NCBI GenBank assembly: GCA_947629945.1
Contig: CANRFR010000004.1
Location: 1-50,115 of the forward strand
Direction of reading: 5' to 3'
Origin: an uncultured Clostridia bacterium
Lineage (GTDB): Bacteria; Bacillota; Clostridia; Oscillospirales; Ruminococcaceae
DNA length: 50,115 bases
How positions within the stretch are numbered: position 1 is the first letter of the stretch; every line of letters begins with the position of its first letter. The notes below the pieces were generated by a model. That model saw nothing but the letters and a program-made list of their open reading frames with translations. It ran no database searches and was not told the DNA's origin. This document shows positions 24,855-32,618 of this stretch, piece after piece. A program made the translations under genes and the position numbers.

Positions 24855-25096
24855 TAATCGCACACCTCCTTGTAGAGCCGTGCCGCACAAATCGGACAAA
24901 CAAAAACATCGCTGAATTGCTTGACGTTTTCCACACTGCCGCAAAAACGGCAAGTGTCGACGTGCTTGGTAACAATCAGTTTACCGTCTGCCGCCGTTAG
25001 ATCTACCGCAGTTCCCGCGTCGATATCCAAATGCGCGGCAATGTCTTTTGGGATCGTTATCCCGCGTGCTTTGGACAACTTTTTGAATTTTACCAT
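24854..25096 (-). CDS. AbrB-like regulator with a C-terminal zinc-ribbon
   Basis: This 80-aa protein begins with a SpoVT/AbrB swapped-hairpin domain (VKFKKLSKARGITIPKDIAAHL, DGKLIVTKHV). A CRFCGS...CPIC cysteine pair array follows, expected to bind zinc. The fusion of AbrB-type DNA binding and a zinc ribbon in one short protein is common in Firmicutes phages. GGAGG precedes the ATG at 25096. Confidence 0.75.
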   Translation of the reverse strand: MVKFKKLSKARGITIPKDIAAHLDIDAGTAVDLTAADGKLIVTKHVDTCRFCGSVENVKQFSDVFVCPICAARLYKEVCD

Positions 25097-25126
25097 ACAA
25101 AAACCTCCTGCATTAATTATTAAACG

Positions 25127-25249
25127 AATTTTGCGAAGCAAAATTTGAGGGTTGAAACGCTTCGCGTTTCAATTCGCCTGCTCTGCGTTTTTACGGGCTT
25201 GCAACCGTTATCCGAGATAGCCGCATTAGGCGGGGGAAAAGCTTCCCCC
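25127..25249. repeat. Intergenic element with two GCGAAGC mini-hairpins
   Basis: Two perfect hairpins lie side by side: AATTTTGC-GAA-GCAAAATT (25127-25145) and TTGAAACGC-TTC-GCGTTTCAA (25152-25172). Each presents the sequence GCGAAGC, one on each strand, known to form unusually stable single-stranded DNA mini-hairpins. The next ~60 bp (25173-25232) resembles 27035-27095 in front of another early gene. A third stem GGGGGAA/TTCCCCC lies at 25232-25249. No gene is present. Confidence 0.6.
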
Positions 25250-25256
25250 CATTACA

Positions 25257-25559
25257 TTATATTTCGCATCGTGCAAGTCCGAGAATAACCATTCCGTCCT
25301 TGCAATACTGAGGATCGTCCAAAATGTAAGTTATTTTGAATAATATACATTCTCCTGAATATCTGCCCTCGTTAGATGTGCGGCAAAATCTTTTGTATTC
25401 ATCTTCGGAGCCGAATATATAATCAAACGGCGCAAATTCGTTTACCGCAAGGATATCTCCCGCTTGATACGGACGGTCTTTTTTGCGTACTTCAAACGGC
25501 TTTGTGCCGTCTGCTAACGCCGCAAAATATTCCGGGCGGCATTTTACTTCATGTATCAT
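25257..25559 (-). CDS. DUF3850 / ASCH-like protein
   Basis: This 100-aa protein begins MIHEVKCRPEYFAALADGTKPFEVRKKDRPYQ-like, the DUF3850 signature, with an AGDILAVNEF segment. ASCH/DUF3850 folds are thought to bind RNA or nucleic acids. The ATG at 25559 with GGAGGGTTCTA is chosen; it overlaps the reading frame of the broken gene upstream, so the two were translationally coupled. Confidence 0.8.
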   Translation of the reverse strand: MIHEVKCRPEYFAALADGTKPFEVRKKDRPYQAGDILAVNEFAPFDYIFGSEDEYKRFCRTSNEGRYSGECILFKITYILDDPQYCKDGMVILGLARCEI

Positions 25560-25743
25560 TAGAACCCTCCTGCACAATATCCAACCCGTCAACGGCATAG
25601 CCGCCACGGTAACCCTCGAGCAGAACAACAAGCGTTCCGCTGCACTCCCAAGGATCCGAACGCACCGTTCAAACCTTGCCTTTGTTTTTTTCGCTTACAA
25701 AATATTTATCGTTCATAACAACCTTGTCGCCAATTTTGAGCAT
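25549..25743 (-). pseudogene. Small conserved phage protein with an in-frame opal codon
   Basis: The frame reads MLKIGDKVVMNDKYFVSEKN, reaches KGKV, then TGA (25669-25671) and continues TVRSDPWECSGTL...GGYAVDGLDIVQ to a natural stop. The interrupted codon is expected to be Trp (TGG to TGA). The two parts together form one 64-codon SH3-like phage protein. TGA is used as a true stop in nearby genes, so recoding is unlikely. Confidence 0.7.
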
Positions 25744-25755
25744 AGTTTTATCCTC

Positions 25756-26583
25756 CTAAACATCTAACAATTCATTCATTTCCTCAAACCCGCGCCATGC
25801 TTCGCGTTTCCGTCTGCTCACCCCGCGAAATTCAACCGGATAACACCGTTCCAAAACGCGGTCGTAAATTCTTGCGCACCGAATGTCCTCCGCGTGCTTG
25901 AACGCGTCCAGCGGCAAATTTGACGTATATATTACAGGCTTGTTGCTCCTATACCGCGCGTCGCATACCGCGTAAATTCGTTCAAAGCCGTAATCCGTGG
26001 AGCGTTCCGCGCCGAGATCGTCAAGTATCAGCAAATCTATTTCGTTCATTCGCCGGATAATTTCGTCCGTGCCGTCGATGAGCGTTACCAGAGAGGTCAT
26101 CACCACCGAATAATTTTGCTCCAGCATCGCGTTTGCGACACACGCAGCCGCGAACGTCTTTCCCGTACCGACGCCGCCAAAAAGCAGCAGCCCACGATTG
26201 TCTTTGAGCATTTGCGGAAATTTCTCAACGTAACGTTCGCATATTTTAAAGCTTCGCGCATTGTCGCCGCCCTTATCAGCACCGAGAAATGTACATTTTG
26301 ACAGCTTGTTTCCCATCATAGACAGACGGCGAAGCTCCGCTGTCTTAAACGCCCTCTCGATCTCTTTGCGCTGGCGCTTTTCTTCCGCGTCCGCGCGTTT
26401 CATACAATCACACCACACTGAATAAACGATTTCCTCGCCGTCAACCACCGTGCGGCATTGCTTCGGAGTGTTGCATTTTCCGCAAAAAATCAGTCCGTCT
26501 TTGGTGTAATCGCCGCCGCTCGGCGGAGCTTTTGCCGCAAGAGCGTTAAAAAGCATTTTTGCCAAATTATTAGCTTTATCCAT
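25756..26583 (-). CDS. DnaC-like helicase loader ATPase
   Basis: This 275-aa protein has an N-terminal Cys cluster (CGKCNTPKQC and CDCMKR) followed by an AAA+ ATPase with Walker A FGGVGTGKTF and Walker B LLILDDLGAE. It should load the replicative helicase, here to prime copying of the transposition intermediates. Start ATG at 26583 overlaps the stop of the DnaD-like gene as GTATGGATAA. Both proteins form the replication-initiation pair. Confidence 0.88.
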   Translation of the reverse strand: MDKANNLAKMLFNALAAKAPPSGGDYTKDGLIFCGKCNTPKQCRTVVDGEEIVYSVWCDCMKRADAEEKRQRKEIERAFKTAELRRLSMMGNKLSKCTFLGADKGGDNARSFKICERYVEKFPQMLKDNRGLLLFGGVGTGKTFAAACVANAMLEQNYSVVMTSLVTLIDGTDEIIRRMNEIDLLILDDLGAERSTDYGFERIYAVCDARYRSNKPVIYTSNLPLDAFKHAEDIRCARIYDRVLERCYPVEFRGVSRRKREAWRGFEEMNELLDV

Positions 26584-27007
26584 ACTCGTCAAACGGATTT
26601 CCGCTTATGGGAGCTGACGGCGCGGCGGAGATCGGCGAATAATTCCCCTCGATCACCTTCAGCGCGTTGGTCGGGACAAGCAGCCAATCAAGCGACGCGT
26701 GCCATTTTCGGGAGTTGTCGCCGCCCAGAAAACGGCTTTGCGCGGCTTTTCGGAACAGCTCGTCAAGATCGTAGCCGTCTTTTAAAAGCCGCGAAATTGC
26801 GCGTTTTCGCTTGTCGGTGAGCCTTGTCGCGGGCGGAAGATTTTTGCAGACAGCGTTATATGTTTCCAGAACGGCTTTGTAATCCACCGCTACCGACGGC
26901 GTTTTAAGTTCTTTTAAAAAGCGTTTCAGCTCGCCGAACTGCTCCGTGGTAAGCTCAAGATCGAGCACGGCGTCATGTTCAAGATCACACAGCTTAAATT
27001 TTCCCAT
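26576..27007 (-). CDS. DnaD-like replisome organiser, short
   Basis: This 143-aa protein starts MGKFKLCDLEHDAVLDLELT and contains LPPATRLTDKRKRAISRLLKDG plus FLGGDNSRKWHASLDWLL, the C-terminal segment shared by phage replisome organisers. The typical N-terminal winged helix is absent, so it is shorter than usual. It overlaps the DnaC-like loader. Confidence 0.7.
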   Translation of the reverse strand: MGKFKLCDLEHDAVLDLELTTEQFGELKRFLKELKTPSVAVDYKAVLETYNAVCKNLPPATRLTDKRKRAISRLLKDGYDLDELFRKAAQSRFLGGDNSRKWHASLDWLLVPTNALKVIEGNYSPISAAPSAPISGNPFDEYG

Positions 27008-27034
27008 AAAATCCTCTCCTTTCCTTAATTTTCA

Positions 27035-27100
27035 ACTCGCTCACTCTGCCTTATACGCGGACTTGTGACCGCCGTTGGTGGCATTAAGCGGAGCGGCTGA
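27035..27100 (-). repeat. Second copy of the early intergenic element
   Basis: On the minus strand this segment reads CGCTTAATGCCACC...CGGTCACAAGTCCGCG...GGCAGAGTGAGCGA. It aligns with the 25173-25232 element (CGCCTAATGC...CGGTTGCAAGCCCGTA...CGCAGAGCAGGCGA). Both copies lie in the 5' leader of an early gene. No coding frame is supported. Confidence 0.5.
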
Positions 27101-27113
27101 CCGCCCCGAATAT

Positions 27114-27278
27114 TTATTTGTACAGTTCTTTTTTTATTGTACGAACTTTATCCGTTTGCCGATTTTGTATAATCATTTCCTTGTCGGCGTCCTTGATCAC
27201 GAGCCAATTCTCACAATTCAGCCGAGCGGATTTCATCAACATTTTTTGTCGGCGTGTGGGATTTTTACCGTGTTTCAT
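27114..27278 (-). CDS. Small phage protein of the DUF6906 type
   Basis: This 54-aa protein starts MKHGKNPTRRQKMLMKSARL and contains NWLVIKDADKEM, the pattern of a small conserved Firmicutes phage family (DUF6906-like). Function unknown. Its ATG overlaps the TGA of the MuB-like gene as ATGA, implying coupled translation. Confidence 0.75.
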   Translation of the reverse strand: MKHGKNPTRRQKMLMKSARLNCENWLVIKDADKEMIIQNRQTDKVRTIKKELYK

Positions 27279-28219
27279 TTTCCGCGCACCGCCTTTTCCA
27301 TGCCCTTGAGATCAAGGTGCATCATCTTTGCCATTTTGACTAACCCGTTGAAATCGTATGCGCCCATATCGTAGGCGTTTCCAAAAAGCCGCACTGCACC
27401 GCGCACGCCCTCGTCGGTCTGCGAGATCTTATGTAAAAACGTCAGCTCGCTCTTTTTGCCATGAAGCACGGGGATAAGCATTTCAATGTCCGCTTTCTGC
27501 ACATCAAGCGTGCGGAGCTGCTGCCGCTGCCATGCGCGGTTGTTTACCTGTCGATACTGTTCGCGGGAACGTCCCTCAATCTTCTCGCGTATACCGTTGT
27601 TGCCGACCAACGCCACGCCCAGCGTCTGCCCACGCTCCGAAAAATAATCCGCGAACGCGCGGAGCGTTTCTATGCTTCCGTATGTGAGCAATTGTGCCTC
27701 GTCTACCGCGATCACCATACCGTCGTGGAGCTTTGCCGCTATCGTCATCCATAAATCGTCGCGGCTTTGGGAGATCGGCAATCCCATCTCCAGAGCCAGC
27801 ATTTTAAGTACCGCTTTTGTGGATTTGGTGCAAGGGTTTGTTGTTATCATTACGCTGTTCATCGGATTATCTGCGACATACTTTCGGAGCGCTTTGGTTT
27901 TGCCTATACCCGCGTCGCCTGCCACAAACGCGAACCCGCCCTTGATTTTCACGTTTTCGAGCGTCTTGTAAACGACCTCGGATATCGTTGTCGGTGCGTA
28001 TTCAATCTCCTCATACGTTTCCGCCGCTTTGGATTTGGTGTCAAAATATGCCTCTAGTTTTTTAAACTGCTTCGTCACATCGCCGTTATAGGTTTCCGAG
28101 CGGAGCTGTGAGATGATCGAGGACGATACGCCGATCTGCACTCCTGCTTTTTTCTCCGAGCCAAGCTTCGCGGCAAGCTCCTCAAACTGTTTTATCAGCT
28201 TTTCTTGTTTTTCCGTCAT
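27275..28219 (-). CDS. MuB-like AAA+ ATPase, transposition target selector
   Basis: This 314-aa protein has an N-terminal HTH-like segment (SEKKAGVQIGVSSSIISQLRSE), Walker A VAGDAGIGKTKAL and Walker B IAVDEAQLL, with further AAA+ motifs (ALVGNNGI). MuB-type proteins bind DNA with ATP, select targets and stimulate the transposase. It lies directly after the transposase gene. Length and motif spacing are normal. Confidence 0.88.
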   Translation of the reverse strand: MTEKQEKLIKQFEELAAKLGSEKKAGVQIGVSSSIISQLRSETYNGDVTKQFKKLEAYFDTKSKAAETYEEIEYAPTTISEVVYKTLENVKIKGGFAFVAGDAGIGKTKALRKYVADNPMNSVMITTNPCTKSTKAVLKMLALEMGLPISQSRDDLWMTIAAKLHDGMVIAVDEAQLLTYGSIETLRAFADYFSERGQTLGVALVGNNGIREKIEGRSREQYRQVNNRAWQRQQLRTLDVQKADIEMLIPVLHGKKSELTFLHKISQTDEGVRGAVRLFGNAYDMGAYDFNGLVKMAKMMHLDLKGMEKAVRGK

Positions 28220-28220
28220 A

Positions 28221-30209
28221 TTATTTTCCTTTCTGCAATCGAGCCGCCAAATTCATGTGCTCTAGCATTATCTTTATTTCAGTGATATTGCTAAGCTCGG
28301 GATTTTCTTCCAATCGCTCCTCTGAAAATATGGGAGTAAATGTTGTGGGCGGATCGGGCTTAAATTGTTTCTTACCTTCAAGCCCCTTCTTAACCATAAG
28401 TGCCAGAATATCTATCTGCTTATCCGGGTCGAGCGAGTCCGTTATACCTTTCGCAAACTGCTTAACAACGCACTTGTTTTCGTTAATGACGCGCTCAGCG
28501 TTCGCAATATCGTCCTTGTTGTCGGTAAGGTACGGGATCATTAGTTCATTGGCAAGTTCCCAAGTCCATAAATACTTGTCGGTTTCCATATTGTAAACAC
28601 GTACCGACAGCGGGTTTGCGGGGTCGTACCGCACATACACACTCTCTCCGATATGGAGTATCGTTTCCTTGCCGTAATACCACACCTTTTCGCCCGAGAT
28701 AGTCACAAACACACCGTTACGCCCGATTTTCTGCGGACGGCTCACGCGTTTCAGAAGCATATCCAGATTAGGTTCGTCGCATTTTCGGAACGTCGTTTCT
28801 TTTATACTTTCGTTCCATACCTCAATGCGCCGCATACCTTTGTAGCGCGTTTCCTTGCCGCCGTAAAAGTCAACGTTGTAATCACCCTCGATGAAAACGT
28901 CCAATGCTGCGGCGATCTGCAGATCTGTCGGGAGCTGTCCCGACTTCAAGATCCATTTCAGACTTTCTTTGCGCTCGACCACCGTGCCGCCGCAGAACGT
29001 TTCTATCGACCGTGAAAAGTGGTTTTTAAACGTGTAAAACGTTCGCTCTATGGGCTTCGCCTTTGCATTTCTTACGATAGCATTGTGCATTTCAATGTCC
29101 AAAAAACTGAGGATAGTCGGCGGCAGCGGGTCTTTGTTCCAGTCCTTTTTACGGCGGTGTCCTCGACCGCCGATATCCGAAACGAGGAACTCCGAACCGT
29201 TATCCACATAGATCGCGCGAGGCACTCCGAATTTTAAAATGCCTTTCCGAAGTGCTAACAGCGTGCTGTCGGAACACGGGTTTTCCGTCAAGTTCCAGCC
29301 AACCATAACGCCGCTTTTCGCGTCCGTGAACGCTGTAAGATACACACGGTTCGGCTTGCCGTTCTCGCCCGCCGTGAAGAAATCGAAAGTGTGGTTGTCC
29401 GCAATCCAAACATCGTTGGCGCGGAGATCGTCGTACATACGCTCTATGTACGGTAAACATTTATCTGCAAACATTTTATCTCCCTCTCTCATAAACATCA
29501 CAAGCGCGTAGGGGAGAGCCTCCGCCTTGCGTCGGAACGTCCGTTCCGATGGCATGTCTCCCGCCGCTTCGGGGTAGTATGTTCTCACCCACGTTTGCAG
29601 GAGAGCGTAGCAGCGGCTGATCGGCAGCTTGTTATCGTGCAGATACAAGCTGTAAAACGCATTGAGCATATAATCCGGAGCGTCCGTTTTGCCCTTGTTA
29701 TGACCGCCTTGATGATCTACAAGACCGTCGATATTACCGTCCTTATACGCTTTGTACTTCCGGTACAAAATATCGGGCGATATGCTGATCTCCGGGTAGT
29801 GCAGCTTGATCGCCGCGCAGAATAGCTCATCAACCCTGCATTTGCCCAGTTCCGCACCCTTCGCCGCACGAGCCGCCTGCCATTGCTTTATGATTTCGCA
29901 CCATAATCCGACATCGCGCCGCTGCCCGCCGTCAAGGCCTTGCAGCGTGAGTTGACGAGGATCGGGCTTCGGTACGGGCTTTGTCGGTATGGGCACGGGT
30001 GCCAGCCCCAGCTTGCCGCGCTGTTTGTTTTCCCACTTGATTTGAAGCTTTTCGGGGAGCGTGGAAAGTGGAAAAACATACTCGGTGCGGTTGTTTGCCG
30101 CGCTGTCCTTTTCGATATGTTCCAGCTTGCCGCTTTGGGCGAGTTGTTGTACATACCTAAGGCTACATCCTTTAAGCTCTGCGACCTCAGCCGTAGTCAA
30201 ATACTCCAA
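28221..30209 (-). CDS. MuA-type DDE transposase
   Basis: This 662-aa recombinase has an N-terminal MerR/winged-HTH segment (YLTTAEVAELKGCSLRYVQQL) and a linker with further DNA-binding helices. The RNase H-like core has D271 in WIADNHTF, D336 in YVDNGSEF and E388 in KPIERTF. These positions closely match MuA (D269, D336, E392). A Mu-transpos_C beta domain and a C-terminal tail that would contact the MuB-like protein follow. The start is TTG with AAAGGAGAGA upstream. It pairs and joins the phage ends for integration and replicative transposition. Confidence 0.93.
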   Translation of the reverse strand: MEYLTTAEVAELKGCSLRYVQQLAQSGKLEHIEKDSAANNRTEYVFPLSTLPEKLQIKWENKQRGKLGLAPVPIPTKPVPKPDPRQLTLQGLDGGQRRDVGLWCEIIKQWQAARAAKGAELGKCRVDELFCAAIKLHYPEISISPDILYRKYKAYKDGNIDGLVDHQGGHNKGKTDAPDYMLNAFYSLYLHDNKLPISRCYALLQTWVRTYYPEAAGDMPSERTFRRKAEALPYALVMFMREGDKMFADKCLPYIERMYDDLRANDVWIADNHTFDFFTAGENGKPNRVYLTAFTDAKSGVMVGWNLTENPCSDSTLLALRKGILKFGVPRAIYVDNGSEFLVSDIGGRGHRRKKDWNKDPLPPTILSFLDIEMHNAIVRNAKAKPIERTFYTFKNHFSRSIETFCGGTVVERKESLKWILKSGQLPTDLQIAAALDVFIEGDYNVDFYGGKETRYKGMRRIEVWNESIKETTFRKCDEPNLDMLLKRVSRPQKIGRNGVFVTISGEKVWYYGKETILHIGESVYVRYDPANPLSVRVYNMETDKYLWTWELANELMIPYLTDNKDDIANAERVINENKCVVKQFAKGITDSLDPDKQIDILALMVKKGLEGKKQFKPDPPTTFTPIFSEERLEENPELSNITEIKIMLEHMNLAARLQKGK

Positions 30210-30278
30210 AAAAATCTCTCCTTTCGCTAAAATTTTTCAAAAACCTCTTGACAAATGTCCTCGGCTCTGGTATACTTA

Positions 30279-30473
30279 TTACAGAGCCTTTTGTTCATTT
30301 TCCAAGAAATCTTGAACGTCATGCAGAAGCGACTGAGCTGTGGAAATGAGCTGTCGTTTCTGCGAAGGCTCTATTTTTTTGTCCTTTCTGTCCTCGCGGA
30401 GCAAACGGTACAGATCATCGAACCACGCCACAAGATAGTCGCACGTTTTCTCCGTGAATTCTTGCATTGTCAT
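30279..30473 (-). CDS. Small early phage protein, helical
   Basis: This 64-aa charged protein (MQEFTEKTCDYLVAWFDDLY...) is predicted all-helical. I do not recognise it. It lies just upstream of the transposase and has GGGGTGAAATT before the ATG. Confidence 0.6.
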   Translation of the reverse strand: MTMQEFTEKTCDYLVAWFDDLYRLLREDRKDKKIEPSQKRQLISTAQSLLHDVQDFLENEQKAL

Positions 30474-30556
30474 AATTTCACCCCTTTTCGCGACCTGCCA
30501 TCATCGGCGCGGGTAGGTCATTTCCCGCGGACGGACAGTTAAGCTGTCCGTTTCGG

Positions 30557-30874
30557 CTATTTGATTGCGTCAAGAATAATCTCGCGGTTTTGCTTAATGA
30601 TATCGAAAAAAGTGCCGATAAAGTCGCACATTTGTTCCTCGTTGACGTTATCCAAATTAACATCGTAGGAAAACGCGACCGCGTGAACAAGCTCGTGTGT
30701 AACGATTTTCTCCATCAGCCCCATAGGAAGATCGCCGTCTATGTAGATTTCACATTCACGCATAAGCGTCACGCCGTATAGCGACGGTACGCCGTCCTCG
30801 TCGGTAAGCTCGTCGTGGGTTTGCGATACAAAATGTACTTTCCATTTAAATCCGTTGATGTATACAGTTATCAT
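30557..30874 (-). CDS. HExxH zincin-like protein
   Basis: This 105-aa protein contains IVTHELVHAVAFSYD, a HExxH zinc-protease motif, followed about 20 residues later by NEEQMCDFIG, which could give the third zinc ligand. It resembles small phage minimal zincins (ImmA/SprT-like). ImmA-type enzymes cleave phage repressors, but no HTH domain is fused here. It overlaps the upstream gene. Confidence 0.72.
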   Translation of the reverse strand: MITVYINGFKWKVHFVSQTHDELTDEDGVPSLYGVTLMRECEIYIDGDLPMGLMEKIVTHELVHAVAFSYDVNLDNVNEEQMCDFIGTFFDIIKQNREIILDAIK

Positions 30875-31229
30875 TGTTTCTCCTCTCTTTTAGTCTGTCA
30901 ACCTCCGCGCACATCTCGTCGACAAGCTGTGACGCGTTATCCAAGCTTTTCCGTATCGACCTCAAACCGCCAATTAAATCCTGCTCGTACGGCTCGTTTT
31001 CAATCATGTGTATGTACATATTATCTTCGAACCACTCAAACGCTCTCGCGCAGAAATCCCACTCAGCTTCCTCGCGGTCTACAAAGTAGTGTCCCGCGCA
31101 CACGCCGTTTCCGTCATCGTCGATCTGCCACACGACATAAGGGCTTGGAGCTGTTGCAGACTTGCCCATAGCGTACCCGTTCGCAATCGCGATGATCACA
31201 TATCCTTGAATTGTAACTCCGATATTCAT
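30846..31229 (-). CDS. Hypothetical early protein
   Basis: This 127-aa protein (MNIGVTIQGYVIIAIANGYA...) has a beta-rich N-terminal part with YVVWQIDDDGNGVCAGHYF and a helical, charged C-terminal part. I recognise no family. Both ends overlap neighbours by a few codons. Confidence 0.6.
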   Translation of the reverse strand: MNIGVTIQGYVIIAIANGYAMGKSATAPSPYVVWQIDDDGNGVCAGHYFVDREEAEWDFCARAFEWFEDNMYIHMIENEPYEQDLIGGLRSIRKSLDNASQLVDEMCAEVDRLKERRNNDNCIHQRI

Positions 31230-31447
31230 AACCTGTCCTTTCTATCCGGCATATAAGCCACAATCAAATTTTCTCTCCCTATCCGCTTAAGCCGCTCCAC
31301 AGTCTTTTTGCGCTCGGCTTTTACCTGCTCGGGCGTCTTAAAAAACGGGCACTTGTTACCGCCGTAGCTGCTCGTCAGCTTCCGGCAGTGTCCGCCCATG
31401 CAAGCGAAGCACTCGTCCACGCTGCATAAAGGATCTATAGTTGCCAT
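31226..31447 (-). CDS. Cys-rich small phage protein
   Basis: This 73-aa protein begins MATIDPLCSVDECFACMGGHC and has a further CPFF motif, giving at least five cysteines suited to a small zinc site. The C-terminal half is a basic helix (AERKKTVERLKRIGREN). Proteins of this kind are frequent in Clostridia phages, function unknown. Confidence 0.65.
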   Translation of the reverse strand: MATIDPLCSVDECFACMGGHCRKLTSSYGGNKCPFFKTPEQVKAERKKTVERLKRIGRENLIVAYMPDRKDRL

Positions 31448-31509
31448 ACTCTCACCTCGTTTCCCGTACTTTTAGATTTTGCATTCGATTGCCAAGCCGT
31501 AAATGTCAA

Positions 31510-32070
31510 TTATATTTCCACGCAGTCACGTGGATCGCAAAGCATATCGGCGTAAGTCAAGCCGTCCGATTGATAAATAACATCATAAATAGAAATAACG
31601 TGTGGATGCCGGCGTGCACGCTTTCGCTCCTGCCTTACCGTGTCACGCATGGAGCTGTAAGCTATTACCGAGAACTTGTATTTGTGCAGCTCTTTTCTCT
31701 TAAACCAGACTTGAACTGCATGAAGATATCCGAATATTATAATGTCGTACCAATCGTCCTCACGCAAGCGACGGCTGTTTAGAAACGAATACACCAACTT
31801 ATGATGTTTCTCCGCAAACGCTCTTTCTTCGTCTGTTAAAGCGGTTTTCGCCGTTCTGTTGTAGTGTCCGCCGCATTGAATAAACTTTGATGGAAAACCA
31901 AGCTTTACAAGCTTCACCGCAACTTCAGGAGAAGGCTTTACATCGCCGTGTTCATATCTGTGAATCGCGCTTTTACATACCCCAAGCTGTTCTCCCAAAG
32001 CCTTTTGGATAAGCCCTTGTTTTTCGCGCCATTCCTTTAACACACTCGGAAAATCCTTTGTATCGGTCAT
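31510..32070 (-). CDS. XRE HTH fused to a sigma-70 region-2-like domain
   Basis: This 186-aa protein begins with an XRE HTH (QGLIQKALGEQLGVCKSAIHRYEHGD, residues ~18-45). The C-terminal ~110 residues (DEERAFAEKHHKLVYSFLNSRR, DDWYDIIIFGYLHAVQVWF, KYKFSVIAYSSMRDTVRQERKRA) follow the sigma region 2 pattern: helix, DD.(Y/I)D....Y.., then a FS..A...MR core. No region 4 is present. It may redirect RNA polymerase or act as an anti-repressor. Confidence 0.7.
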   Translation of the reverse strand: MTDTKDFPSVLKEWREKQGLIQKALGEQLGVCKSAIHRYEHGDVKPSPEVAVKLVKLGFPSKFIQCGGHYNRTAKTALTDEERAFAEKHHKLVYSFLNSRRLREDDWYDIIIFGYLHAVQVWFKRKELHKYKFSVIAYSSMRDTVRQERKRARRHPHVISIYDVIYQSDGLTYADMLCDPRDCVEI

Positions 32071-32079
32071 AGCGTCCTC

Positions 32080-32247
32080 CTATTCCACGAACGTCCGCTT
32101 GACGTAATCAAATACCCCAAAAAATTCGCCGTTGACGTAAACATTTCCGACGGTATCGTTGTCGGGCGCGATCTCAAGCTCCCTCACTTTAACGCCCAGC
32201 GCCGCGAGAGCGGCGGTCACAATGGGCTTTTTGTCCTTTATTTTCAT
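32080..32247 (-). CDS. Small early protein coupled to the Cro-like regulator
   Basis: This 55-aa protein (MKIKDKKPIVTAALAALGVK..., NVYVNGEFFGVFDY) is beta-rich and ends VKRTFVE. No family recognised. The ATG overlaps the HTH gene's TGA as ATGA, so it is translationally coupled and too short to appear in large-ORF scans. Confidence 0.65.
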   Translation of the reverse strand: MKIKDKKPIVTAALAALGVKVRELEIAPDNDTVGNVYVNGEFFGVFDYVKRTFVE

Positions 32248-32447
32248 GATATCTCCCTCCCTATCATCTCATCGGTAGAGCAGTGGAACACGTCCGCCGT
32301 CGCAACCACAACTCTGAGCGGCGGTATCTTGTACCCCGTCTCATAGCTTTGGACACTCTGCTGCGTAATGCCTATGCGCTGCGCGAGATCTGTTTGCGTC
32401 ATACGGCGTTCCTCGCGCTTGCGCCGTAAAATTGCGCCGAATTCCAT
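32244..32447 (-). CDS. Cro-like XRE regulator
   Basis: This 67-aa protein is essentially one HTH (MTQTDLAQRIGITQQSVQSYETG, residues ~16-38), the size of a Cro-type repressor. In a lambda- or Mu-like circuit it would repress the lysogeny side after induction. GGAGG precedes the start. Confidence 0.72.
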   Translation of the reverse strand: MEFGAILRRKREERRMTQTDLAQRIGITQQSVQSYETGYKIPPLRVVVATADVFHCSTDEMIGREIS

Positions 32448-32483
32448 TTTAAAACCTCCCTTTTAAAGCTCTGAAAAGCTTTT

Positions 32484-32615
32484 TTAACCGTTGATCTCCG
32501 CGAACAAGCTCGCAATCTCGCTATTCAACTCCGCAATTTCCTCCGCGCGTTCCGTCGTGTAAGGCTTTGTGGGGGTAAGCTCATCTTCGCCGAGCTCCAA
32601 CTCATCAAAATCCAT
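32484..32615 (-). CDS. Small acidic early protein
   Basis: A 43-aa frame (MDFDELELGEDELTPTKPYT...AEEIAELNSEIASLFAEING) has AAGGAGG just upstream and follows the antirepressor remnant. It is strongly acidic with a C-terminal helix. No family is recognised. Confidence 0.55.
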   Translation of the reverse strand: MDFDELELGEDELTPTKPYTTERAEEIAELNSEIASLFAEING

Positions 32616-32618
32616 AAG

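Noticed and set aside
30532-30550. Hairpin CGGACAG/CTGTCCG as an intrinsic terminator
   Set aside because: No T tract follows it on the transcribed minus strand; transcription into the transposase gene must pass it.
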